A stretch of DNA of 64,000 nt. Source: Paenibacillus sp. HB172176 (GTDB taxonomy: Bacteria > Bacillota > Bacilli > Paenibacillales > Paenibacillaceae). Made by a program: the position numbers and the translations under genes. Within the stretch, counting starts at the first letter, position 1; every line of letters begins with the position of its first letter. The stretch lies in assembly GCF_011947265.1 (NCBI RefSeq), contig NZ_JAATHD010000018.1:62001-126000 (forward strand), in the 5' to 3' direction. Shown here piece by piece: positions 31,961-39,297 of the stretch. The notes under the pieces were generated by a model, which searched no databases, had not been told where the DNA came from, and saw only the letters and a program-made list of their open reading frames with translations.

Positions 31961-34324
31961 CTATCTCGAGCGAACCCCTTCCGGTGCATGCAGCTTAAGC
32001 TCGCCAGCGGCGTACTCTACCCGAATTGGACCCTGGGCCGTCGGGAATTCCAAGGAAAAATCCTTCATCCCCTCCGGAATGCGGGGCTCGAACCGAATTT
32101 CCGACCAGCCGGGCTTCGCCGGCTTCAAGCCGATAATCTCTTCAATCAATAGCGGGATCGGCGCGCTCGCCCAGCCGTGACATAGACTGGTATTCCACTT
32201 CTGCTCCTTGCCCCAGGCTTCAAAGCAGGAGGTTGCGCCTTCCCGAACCATATTCGCCCAGGAGCGCTCGTCTCCGCAAGCAATCAGCTCGTAGACCATG
32301 TCGGCCCGCTTATGCTTCGCCAGCGCTTTCAGAAGGAAGTAAGACATGTAGACGCCGCAGCTTAGCCTCTTCTCCGCAATCAGAGACAGAATCGCATCCA
32401 CCGAATCCGCCGGAGCAATATCATACAATAACGGGAAGATATTTGAATGCAGAGAAGCATGCATCGAATCAACGGAATCCGCGAACAGCTTGGTCTCCTC
32501 CCTGTAGAAGGCATTCACGAACGACCTCCGAAGTGCCGGAAGCTCGTCCTCGAAAGGTATGCGCAAGTATTCCCTTATCGCTTGAATAGCCTCCACGCAG
32601 CCGATATAAAACCCATTAATGACGTTGTGACAGCCGTCGTCGACAGGGCGCCCCAGTCCGAAATCGTAGCCGTCGCGCAGATTGTCCGGCCAATCGACCA
32701 AATTCCATTTATCCTTGACGCTTTCAATCAAGCCGTCCTCCCGGGCATATTGACGGAAATGAGCGAGAATGCCTTCGGCGACGGGATGCATCTCCCGCAG
32801 GAACTCAACATCCCCGGTATACTCGTAGTAATTCAGAAGCTGCATGGGCCATTGAAGCGAAAAATCGGCAATTTCCTGCATGAAGCTGCCTGGCGCAACG
32901 GCGAGAAGCCCCGGGCATGCTTGAGCGGATAAGGCGAAATCCTTAATCGCTTTCTTGAACAAGCGCGCGTCTCCGCTGATGTACATATGCGTATGGCCGA
33001 TAATTGTGTTGTCGCCCAAATACTGTCCCTTCTCGCGGGAAGGGCAATCCACATAATTCTCTTGCGAGCTGAGCTGGACACCCCGCTTGCAGATATCCCA
33101 TATTTGCTGCAGCATGGTATCCTTTGATTCGAAGAAACAAGACTCTTCCCGAAGCGGATAGTGGCGGACGATGGCGGCGAAGCTGTCCGGCTGTATGCCT
33201 GCCACTGCCCTGCATCCCATCACCTTACTCTCCACCTTCCCTTCGCCATCTGCCGCGACTTTGCTTGCATCCCTTTCACCCTCTACTGCTAATTCATCTG
33301 CATTCTCAGCTGCCTCCTTGCCTGTACCTCCAGCCTGCACCTCGCCTGCATTCTCCGCTGTCTCCTTGCCTCCCTCATTGCCCGCACCCTCAACCGCGAC
33401 CTCGACATAGCGGAAAGCCTTATAATCGAACTGCTCCAGCGTATCGTCGCCGCCCGACAGGATCCAGCTCTCCTCGTAACGGCAGTTGGCCCGCATCTCA
33501 TATCGAACCGAGCCTCCACCCTCCTCCAGCTCTTCCCCCTGCCGAATACGGATGACTTCCCCCGCTTCTCCGCGAGCCTTCATCTCGAATTGCCCCGTAA
33601 TCTCATGCCCGAAATCAATCAAATAGCCTCCAGCCTCCAGCTCCCGCACGCTTGCCGGAGCCATTCGGTACACGCTTAATGGCGGCGTCATTTGCTCAAC
33701 AAGAACATAATCCGCATCATGCTTCTCGACGGCGCGAGCCCACGAAGCATCATCATATCCCGGCTGCCCCCAACCCGCGATATACAGCCTTTGATCGATG
33801 TCCTCCGCAAATTGCGTTTCGTAGCCGATCGTTCCGGGCGATACGAAATGAGGAGCGACGCTGTATTTCCAGGTGCGGTCTGTGCCGACCCTCACGCCAT
33901 GCCCGGTTTCGAGTTCAGCTATCATACCCATCCGCAGATCCCCGCTGTTATAAGCCCGATTGATGCAGCCATTGTAATAGACGTGAACCGCTATAGTGTT
34001 GATTTCCGCATGTAGGTAGGCCTCAACATCCCAGACATTATAGTTGTAGTGGAACGGATACCCTTGCGCGGGTCCCTGACCGACGAACACGCCGTTCACA
34101 TACAGCTTGTAATAATCATCCGCCGTTATCTTCAGCGTGGCTTGCTCCGGCTTCTCCTCCAAGCGAAATGTCTTGCGGAAATAGACATGCCGATTTTTCA
34201 GATGCTCGGGGTGGGCTGGCCGCTCCCCTTCCTTGGGCGGGTTGTATTCCTTATGCAGCATCGAGATTCCCTCAAGCTCCGCAAATGCCGGATCTGTTAT
34301 CCATACCGCGTTCCAATTCTCCAT
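31961..34324 (-). CDS. GH78 alpha-L-rhamnosidase
   Basis: 787 residues, no signal peptide. N-terminal beta-sandwich domains (about 40-310) include VYFRKTFRLEE and DDYYKLYVNGVFVGQGPA. The (alpha/alpha)6 catalytic domain (about 390-720) has the GH78 signature YVDCPSREKGQYLGD, which carries acidic residues of the active site (usually DCPxRxERxGWxGD), and a C-terminal beta domain follows. It removes terminal alpha-L-rhamnose from oligosaccharides in the cytoplasm. GAGGTG lies before the ATG. A 65-residue Glu/Gly/Ala-rich insert with an internal duplication (~308-378) interrupts the link between the beta domains and the barrel. It is divergent from the importer genes and belongs to the GH88/PL8 locus. 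Confidence 0.88.
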   Translation of the reverse strand: MENWNAVWITDPAFAELEGISMLHKEYNPPKEGERPAHPEHLKNRHVYFRKTFRLEEKPEQATLKITADDYYKLYVNGVFVGQGPAQGYPFHYNYNVWDVEAYLHAEINTIAVHVYYNGCINRAYNSGDLRMGMIAELETGHGVRVGTDRTWKYSVAPHFVSPGTIGYETQFAEDIDQRLYIAGWGQPGYDDASWARAVEKHDADYVLVEQMTPPLSVYRMAPASVRELEAGGYLIDFGHEITGQFEMKARGEAGEVIRIRQGEELEEGGGSVRYEMRANCRYEESWILSGGDDTLEQFDYKAFRYVEVAVEGAGNEGGKETAENAGEVQAGGTGKEAAENADELAVEGERDASKVAADGEGKVESKVMGCRAVAGIQPDSFAAIVRHYPLREESCFFESKDTMLQQIWDICKRGVQLSSQENYVDCPSREKGQYLGDNTIIGHTHMYISGDARLFKKAIKDFALSAQACPGLLAVAPGSFMQEIADFSLQWPMQLLNYYEYTGDVEFLREMHPVAEGILAHFRQYAREDGLIESVKDKWNLVDWPDNLRDGYDFGLGRPVDDGCHNVINGFYIGCVEAIQAIREYLRIPFEDELPALRRSFVNAFYREETKLFADSVDSMHASLHSNIFPLLYDIAPADSVDAILSLIAEKRLSCGVYMSYFLLKALAKHKRADMVYELIACGDERSWANMVREGATSCFEAWGKEQKWNTSLCHGWASAPIPLLIEEIIGLKPAKPGWSEIRFEPRIPEGMKDFSLEFPTAQGPIRVEYAAGELKLHAPEGVRSR

Positions 34325-34399
34325 ACGTCACCTCATGCAATCCAAATTTTCTCACATTATACCCCGGCCTTCGCCGTAGAACAATGAGCGAATTTCTGT

Positions 34400-34598
34400 G
34401 CGATATACACCACTCCTCCAGCTCTATTGCGCAATTCGCCCTGCAGTGGACAGCCCCGCCTTACTCCCGCTTGGAGCAGCAACAAACGCAGTTCCTCCCT
34501 ATTCCTCTGCCTGTTTATCCCTCGAAAAAAGGTATATGCGCTTCCCGCAAAACCGCGTCCAGCCTGCATGTTAACCGCTTGAAATCGTGTATATTGAC
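34400..34598. promoter_or_regulatory. Divergent control region of GH78 and importer genes
   Basis: Plus-strand motif at 34568-34598 containing TTGAAATCGTGTATATTGAC lies 50 bases ahead of the importer start. It is near-identical to the motif ahead of the AraC-type gene. A shorter minus-strand GTGTATATCGC (34400-34410) faces GH78. Nothing else was seen in this 323-base gap (34325-34647). Confidence 0.5.
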
Positions 34599-34647
34599 CC
34601 TCCCCCTTCTCCCGTCCTACGATAGGGCCACAACATAGCCAAGGGAA

Positions 34648-35565
34648 GTGAGCACGATCAAAACATCCATCTCAAAACGAACCTGGAAGCAGAATATCCC
34701 GCTGTTCATCATGTTCGCGCCTATTCTGATTTTCTTCGTCATCTTCAAGTATTATCCGATGCTTGGACTTGTGATCGCTTTCAAGAATTATCGCTTTATC
34801 GACGGCATATGGGGCAGCGACTGGATCGGCTTCGATATGTTCAGCATGATCTTCCATAACCAGCAGCTGCTCGGCATTATATGGAACACGTTCATGCTCA
34901 GCGGACTGAGCATCGTCGCCGGCTTTCCCGTGCCGATCATACTCGCGCTGCTGGTGAACGAGCTTCGCCGCGCCTGGTACAAGCGCACGATTCAGACCTT
35001 CGTGTACTTGCCGCATTTTCTGAACTGGGTCATCGTCGGGGGCATTGTCATTACGATCTTCTCGCAGGGTCCCGGTACGCTCAACCAATGGCTCGACAAG
35101 CTGTTCGGCTTCACCTTCCCGTTCCTCTACAACGAGAAGTCGTGGGTGACGATCTTCATCGCCTCGGGCATATGGAAGGACGCCGGCTGGGGCGCCATCA
35201 TCTATCTGGCCGCCTTATCCTCCATCGACCAGAGTCTGTACGAAGCGGCAAGCATCGACGGCGCGAACAAGTGGAAGCAGATGACCCGCATTACGATTCC
35301 GGGCATACTGCCTACCGTGTTCATCATGCTCATTCTGAAGATTGGGCATCTCATGGAGGTCGGCTTCGATCAGGTGTACGTGCTGCAAAACAACACCGTA
35401 GCCGAAATTTCCGAGGTCATCAGCACCTTTATGTTCAAAATCGGCATCCAGCAAGCCCAGTTCAGTCTGGCAACGGCAATGGGCTTGTTCGAGGGACTCG
35501 TCGGACTCGTGCTGGTCGTCACCGCCAATACAATCGCGCGGCGCTTCGGGCACGGCTTATGGTAG
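34648..35565 (+). CDS. Sugar ABC importer permease, LplB type (acidic-polysaccharide locus)
   Basis: 305 residues with six membrane helices. The loop LYEAASIDGANKWKQMTRITIP (interior, about 195-216) contacts the ATPase, and the C terminus ends RRFGHGLW. Start GTG 34648 directly follows AAGGGAA, a tight spacing; no better start is visible in frame. First gene of the plus-strand operon permease-permease-binding protein. It probably imports unsaturated oligosaccharides produced by the PL8 lyase for GH88 and GH78 to process inside. Confidence 0.86.
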   Translation: MSTIKTSISKRTWKQNIPLFIMFAPILIFFVIFKYYPMLGLVIAFKNYRFIDGIWGSDWIGFDMFSMIFHNQQLLGIIWNTFMLSGLSIVAGFPVPIILALLVNELRRAWYKRTIQTFVYLPHFLNWVIVGGIVITIFSQGPGTLNQWLDKLFGFTFPFLYNEKSWVTIFIASGIWKDAGWGAIIYLAALSSIDQSLYEAASIDGANKWKQMTRITIPGILPTVFIMLILKIGHLMEVGFDQVYVLQNNTVAEISEVISTFMFKIGIQQAQFSLATAMGLFEGLVGLVLVVTANTIARRFGHGLW

Positions 35566-35581
35566 AAGGGAGAATTTTACG

Positions 35582-36457
35582 ATGAAAAGCACCTATGGCG
35601 AACGCGTATTCTACGCAATCAACGGTTTGTTTCTACTTTTGCTCGGGCTCAGCTGCGTGCTGCCGCTCATTCATGTCGGAGCGATGTCGCTCAGCGACAA
35701 AAACGCGATTGCATCCGGCTCGGTCAGCCTGTGGCCGGTCAACTTCGATCTGTCGGCTTATCATGTGCTGATCGATGACACGCCGCTGCTTCGCGCCTTC
35801 CGCAACAGCGTCGTCATCACCGTCGTCGGCACCCTGCTGAATATGATTTTCACGGTGCTCGCGGCCTATCCGCTGTCGAAGCGGTATTTTATCGGGAGGC
35901 GCTTCTTCTCCTTCCTTATCATCTTCACCATGCTGTTCAGCGCGGGCATCATTCCGATGTACCTGCTGCTGAAGGCGCTGGGGCTGCTCGATACCTACGG
36001 CTCACTCTGGCTCCCGGGCCTCGTCAGCGTCTGGAATCTCATGGTGCTGCGCAGCTTCTTCGAGGCGATGCCCGAGGAGCTTGAGGAGGCGGCGCGCATC
36101 GACGGCTGCTCGGAGTGGCGGTTGATCTGGCAGATTATCCTGCCGCTATCCATGCCGGCGCTTGCCGCGTTATCCCTCTTCTACGCGGTGGCGCATTGGA
36201 ACGCCTTCATGAGCGTGCTGATCTTCATCAGCTCCTCCAAGTTGCATAATCTGTCCGTGCTGGTGCAGCAGATGATTATGAATCAGACGCTGATGCAGGA
36301 GATTGGCAATCTGCAGCCGGATCTCGCCATGAGCCTGACTCCGGAGGGCGTCAAATCCGCCGGCATCATCGCGATGGTCATCCCGATGCTGATCGTGTAT
36401 CCGTTCTTGCAGAAGTATTTTGTGAAAGGCGTCATGATCGGGGCGGTTAAGGGGTAG
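35582..36457 (+). CDS. Sugar ABC importer permease, LplC type (acidic-polysaccharide locus)
   Basis: 291 residues with six membrane helices. EAA loop LEEAARIDGCSEWRLIWQIILP (about 167-188) and the C terminus YFVKGVMIGAVKG are diagnostic of LplC-type subunits. GAAGGGAG is nine bases ahead of the ATG, 16 bases after the LplB-type gene. Partner of the preceding permease. Confidence 0.87.
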   Translation: MKSTYGERVFYAINGLFLLLLGLSCVLPLIHVGAMSLSDKNAIASGSVSLWPVNFDLSAYHVLIDDTPLLRAFRNSVVITVVGTLLNMIFTVLAAYPLSKRYFIGRRFFSFLIIFTMLFSAGIIPMYLLLKALGLLDTYGSLWLPGLVSVWNLMVLRSFFEAMPEELEEAARIDGCSEWRLIWQIILPLSMPALAALSLFYAVAHWNAFMSVLIFISSSKLHNLSVLVQQMIMNQTLMQEIGNLQPDLAMSLTPEGVKSAGIIAMVIPMLIVYPFLQKYFVKGVMIGAVKG

Positions 36458-36588
36458 CAGGGCCGTTCGGCAGCCGCTTCGACAATCTTGTACAATGAAG
36501 GGAGGTGAGGCTAAGCGATTCGATTGATTGCAGCCAGATTGGAACAGAGCATGACCGCTTGTCACTTTATTAAAGGGGAGATTTTGCA

Positions 36589-38274
36589 ATGATTAGAATG
36601 CCTATCGCAAAGAAATCAATTCAACTGACTTCCACAATTTTGCTCGCAAGCAGCCTTCTGCTCTCTGCCTGCAGCTCCGGCAACAACAATAACGTGAACA
36701 ATAATGAAAATACAAGCCCTTCGAGTTCCAACCAAGGCTCCGACGCTACTGCAGAGCCAACCAAGGGACCAAAGCCCAAGATTACCGTATCGGTCTATGA
36801 TCGGAACAATGTGCCGGAGGAGGAAGGCACCATTACCGACAACCGCTGGACGAAGTGGATTCAGGAGAATGCTCCGGTCGACGTGGAATTCGTGCCGATT
36901 CCGAGAACCAATTCCGCGGAAAGATGGAATGTGCTGTTCGCCTCCGGCGACGCGCCTGACCTTATTTTCGAATTTTCCAACGCGTTCATGAGAGAAATCG
37001 CCGACAAGGGCCAGCTTATGCCGCTGGACGATCTGATCGAAAATCATTCGACCACCTACAAGCAGTTCCTGGGTGAAAATCCGCTCATTCAGAAGCTGAC
37101 AAAGCATAATGGCGAAACGTATTTCTTCGGTCGCATTATTCCAATGACGACGAATCACTTCCTGATGATTCGCAAGGATTGGCTCGACAAGCTGGGTCTG
37201 GATGTTCCGAAGACGACAGAGGAATTCCTGAACGTCGCTAAAGCGTTTACTTATGATGATCCGGACGGCAACAAGAAGGATGATACGCTTGGCGCTACGT
37301 TCCAGGCCGTCGACTTCTTCTATCAGCTGAACAATATTCCAGACGATCCAATTACGTCCTACTTCCTCGAAAATGACGAGCTGAAGCGTTCATGGGACCG
37401 CCCTGCGGCTGACCTTGCCTTCAAGAAGGCGATGTACGAGGCGGGCGTTGTCGACAAGGACATCTTCGCCGACAAGAACGGCGCCAAGGCGCAGCAGGAC
37501 TGGCTGAACGGCAAGCTCGGCATCTGGGGCATGGGCGGTTTGGAAGGCGGACAGAGCTACAGTGCTTATGAGACATTCGTGAAAAACAATCCGGATGCCG
37601 ACGTCATGATTCTTCCTCTGCCCGAGACAGAATTCGGCTCCTTCGCTCCAGCGGGCGGCACGCCGATGCAGTTCACCGCGGCGATCAACGCTACTGCGAA
37701 AAACCCGGAAGCCGTCATGCAATATATCGACTGGCTGAGCAGCGAGGACGTGGCGAAGACGTTGATGTACGGCTTCGAGGGCGAGCATTACAAAATCGGC
37801 GAGAACGGCTGTCCGAAGCCGATCGATCCCGAGAAGAACAAGAAAGAGCTGAGCTGGAACGGCGATATGTATATGCTGGCCAACACCGGCCTGATGGGCG
37901 AATGCGCCGAGTTCTCGAACCAGCTTGATCCGTCCAAGCCGCTTGACCAAGCGTATCTGGATCTCATCAAGCAAGGCCGCGACGCCTATCTGACGCCGGA
38001 TCGTCCGCTTTGGAAGGAGCTCGAGTTCTCGCCTGCATTGCCAGCTGATATGCTCGTCACGACGAACACGGTGAAGAATACGATGACTAATATTTATACG
38101 AAAGCCATTGTAGGCGGTCCGTCCGTCACGGTCGAGCAAGCGATGAAGGACGCCCAGAAGGCTTGGGAATCCGCAGGCGGCAAGAAGATCGACGATTTCT
38201 ACGCGAAATCGTATGCAGACAACAAAGAGAACATCATTCATACGGATGAATATTTCAAGTATATTCGCGATTAG
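36589..38274 (+). CDS. Sugar ABC importer, lipoprotein solute-binding protein (acidic-polysaccharide locus)
   Basis: 561 residues. Lipoprotein signal ends LSAC (Cys 28), followed by an Asn-rich tether (SGNNNNVNNNEN) and a large binding domain of the kind paired with LplB/LplC permeases. AAAGGGGAG precedes the ATG. Separated from the permease by 131 bases without a terminator, so probably the same operon with extra expression from a local promoter. It is the likely entry point for unsaturated rhamnose- or glucuronate-containing oligosaccharides. A strong terminator follows. Confidence 0.86.
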   Translation: MIRMPIAKKSIQLTSTILLASSLLLSACSSGNNNNVNNNENTSPSSSNQGSDATAEPTKGPKPKITVSVYDRNNVPEEEGTITDNRWTKWIQENAPVDVEFVPIPRTNSAERWNVLFASGDAPDLIFEFSNAFMREIADKGQLMPLDDLIENHSTTYKQFLGENPLIQKLTKHNGETYFFGRIIPMTTNHFLMIRKDWLDKLGLDVPKTTEEFLNVAKAFTYDDPDGNKKDDTLGATFQAVDFFYQLNNIPDDPITSYFLENDELKRSWDRPAADLAFKKAMYEAGVVDKDIFADKNGAKAQQDWLNGKLGIWGMGGLEGGQSYSAYETFVKNNPDADVMILPLPETEFGSFAPAGGTPMQFTAAINATAKNPEAVMQYIDWLSSEDVAKTLMYGFEGEHYKIGENGCPKPIDPEKNKKELSWNGDMYMLANTGLMGECAEFSNQLDPSKPLDQAYLDLIKQGRDAYLTPDRPLWKELEFSPALPADMLVTTNTVKNTMTNIYTKAIVGGPSVTVEQAMKDAQKAWESAGGKKIDDFYAKSYADNKENIIHTDEYFKYIRD

Positions 38275-38281
38275 GACGGCG

Positions 38282-38308
38282 AAGGCGGAGCTCGACTCCG
38301 CCTTTTCC
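38282..38308 (+). terminator. Terminator of the importer operon
   Basis: AAGGCGGAG, loop CTCGA, CTCCGCCTT, then TTCC. It is a perfect 9 bp stem starting 8 bases after the stop codon. Confidence 0.85.
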
Positions 38309-38374
38309 TTTGCCGGTTGCGGCCGGGGGCTTAAGCTTTCCCGTGTCGCCTGGTTAGCTGTTGCTCAGGAGCAG

Positions 38375-38610
38375 TTTGTTCGGCTGCTGTTGCTTGGGTT
38401 GCTGTTGCTTGGACTGCCCATAACTGAGCTGTTTTTGCTTGGGCTGATGCTGCTTGGGGCTCCCGATAACTGAGCTGTTTTTGATTAGGCTAATGCTGCT
38501 TGGGCTGCCCATAACTGAGCTGTTTTGTTTGGGCTGATGCTGCTTGGGCTGTCCATAACTGAGCTGTTTTTGCTGGACTGCTGATGTTTAGGCTGCTGTT
38601 GCTAGGGCAG
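38375..38610. repeat. Tandem repeat, ~45 bp period, four to five units
   Basis: Units contain TAACTGAGCTGTTTTTG and GCTGCTTGGGCTG. The TAACTGAGCT word recurs at 38421, 38467, 38512 and 38556 (steps 46, 45, 44). Non-coding; it sits in the 1 kb gap between the binding-protein and PL8 genes (38275-39297). Confidence 0.75.
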
Positions 38611-38641
38611 AGGGAGTCTGCCGACAGCCTTTGATCCCATT

Positions 38642-38656
38642 TCGCAAGCGTTTACA
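38642..38656 (+). promoter_or_regulatory. Candidate cre (CcpA) site upstream of the PL8 lyase
   Basis: TCGCAAGCGTTTACA matches WTGNAANCGNWNNCW at 14 of 15 positions. It lies 640 bases before the PL8 start with repeats between, so the distance weakens the assignment. Confidence 0.4.
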
Positions 38657-38759
38657 TTTCGATGGGAGCTGATTTTAACTCCTAACAGCAAGCTTCCGAT
38701 TACGCTTCAGCGGAATCTGGCTTCGACCTGGCTCAGGCTCATGGAGGAACTTTAATATC

Positions 38760-38942
38760 TTACGAAGATTCATAACTTTATTTGCTCGGAAACAGTCATT
38801 TCTTAATTCTAAGGAAGCGTCATATCGCTATTGCATCAAAAAATGGCTTTCCATTAACCAAACAGGACAAATAAGAATACAGATCTTCGTTAGATTCATA
38901 AGTCATGCAGCAAGTCGCAATTAACGTTATCAGAATTCGTTA
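38760..38942. repeat. Array D: 50-bp-period F-F-R-R repeat array
   Basis: Forward 21 bp cores at 38760-38780 (contains ACGAAGATTCATAAC) and 38810-38830 (GGAAGCGTCATATC). Inverted cores ending TTCGTTA at 38872-38892 and 38922-38942. Spacing is 50, 62 and 50 bases. Interior words match array A (GAAGATTCATAA). It abuts the 41 bp minisatellite downstream. Confidence 0.78.
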
Positions 38943-38959
38943 GAATGCCGCTTCGCGCG

Positions 38960-39235
38960 ACATTCGCTCGAACGCAGCGCTGTTCGAGCGCACGCAATGC
39001 CTTTCGAGCGCTTGCAACCGCCTTTCGAATGCACGCAATGCCTTTCGAGCGCTTGCAACCGCCTTTCGAGTGCGCGCAATGCCGTTCGAGCGCTTGCAAT
39101 CGTCTTTCGATCTTACGCAACGTCGTTCGAGCGCTTGCAATCGTCTTTCGATCTTACGCAACGCCGTTCGAGCGCTTGCAATCGTCTTTCAATCTTACGC
39201 AACGCCGTTCGTGCACACGCAACACCACTCCAACC
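38960..39235. repeat. Minisatellite, 41 bp period built of two ~20.5 bp half-units
   Basis: The word CGAGCGCTTGCAA recurs at 39005, 39046, 39087, 39128 and 39169, with a diverged CGTGCACACGCAA copy at 39210. The step is always exactly 41. Each unit splits into halves of the form (C/T)GCAAxxxx(T/G)TTCGA of 20 and 21 bases, about 13 halves in all. Ends about 60 bases before the PL8 start. Several overlapping reading frames arise only because of the repeat and are not genes. Confidence 0.82.
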
Positions 39236-39297
39236 TTTAACCTAAGTAACCTGAACGAAATGCACGACCAATGAAATGAACAAGGGGCTGACTAACG

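Noticed and set aside
27550-38942. CRISPR-like arrays suggested by regular 50-base spacing
   Set aside because: Only two or three like-oriented units per site, followed by inverted ones; cores are 21-22 bp and not identical, and no cas gene is present.
38896-39274. Short repetitive proteins in the 41 bp minisatellite
   Set aside because: Multiple overlapping frames on both strands, all created by the repeat, without start signals.
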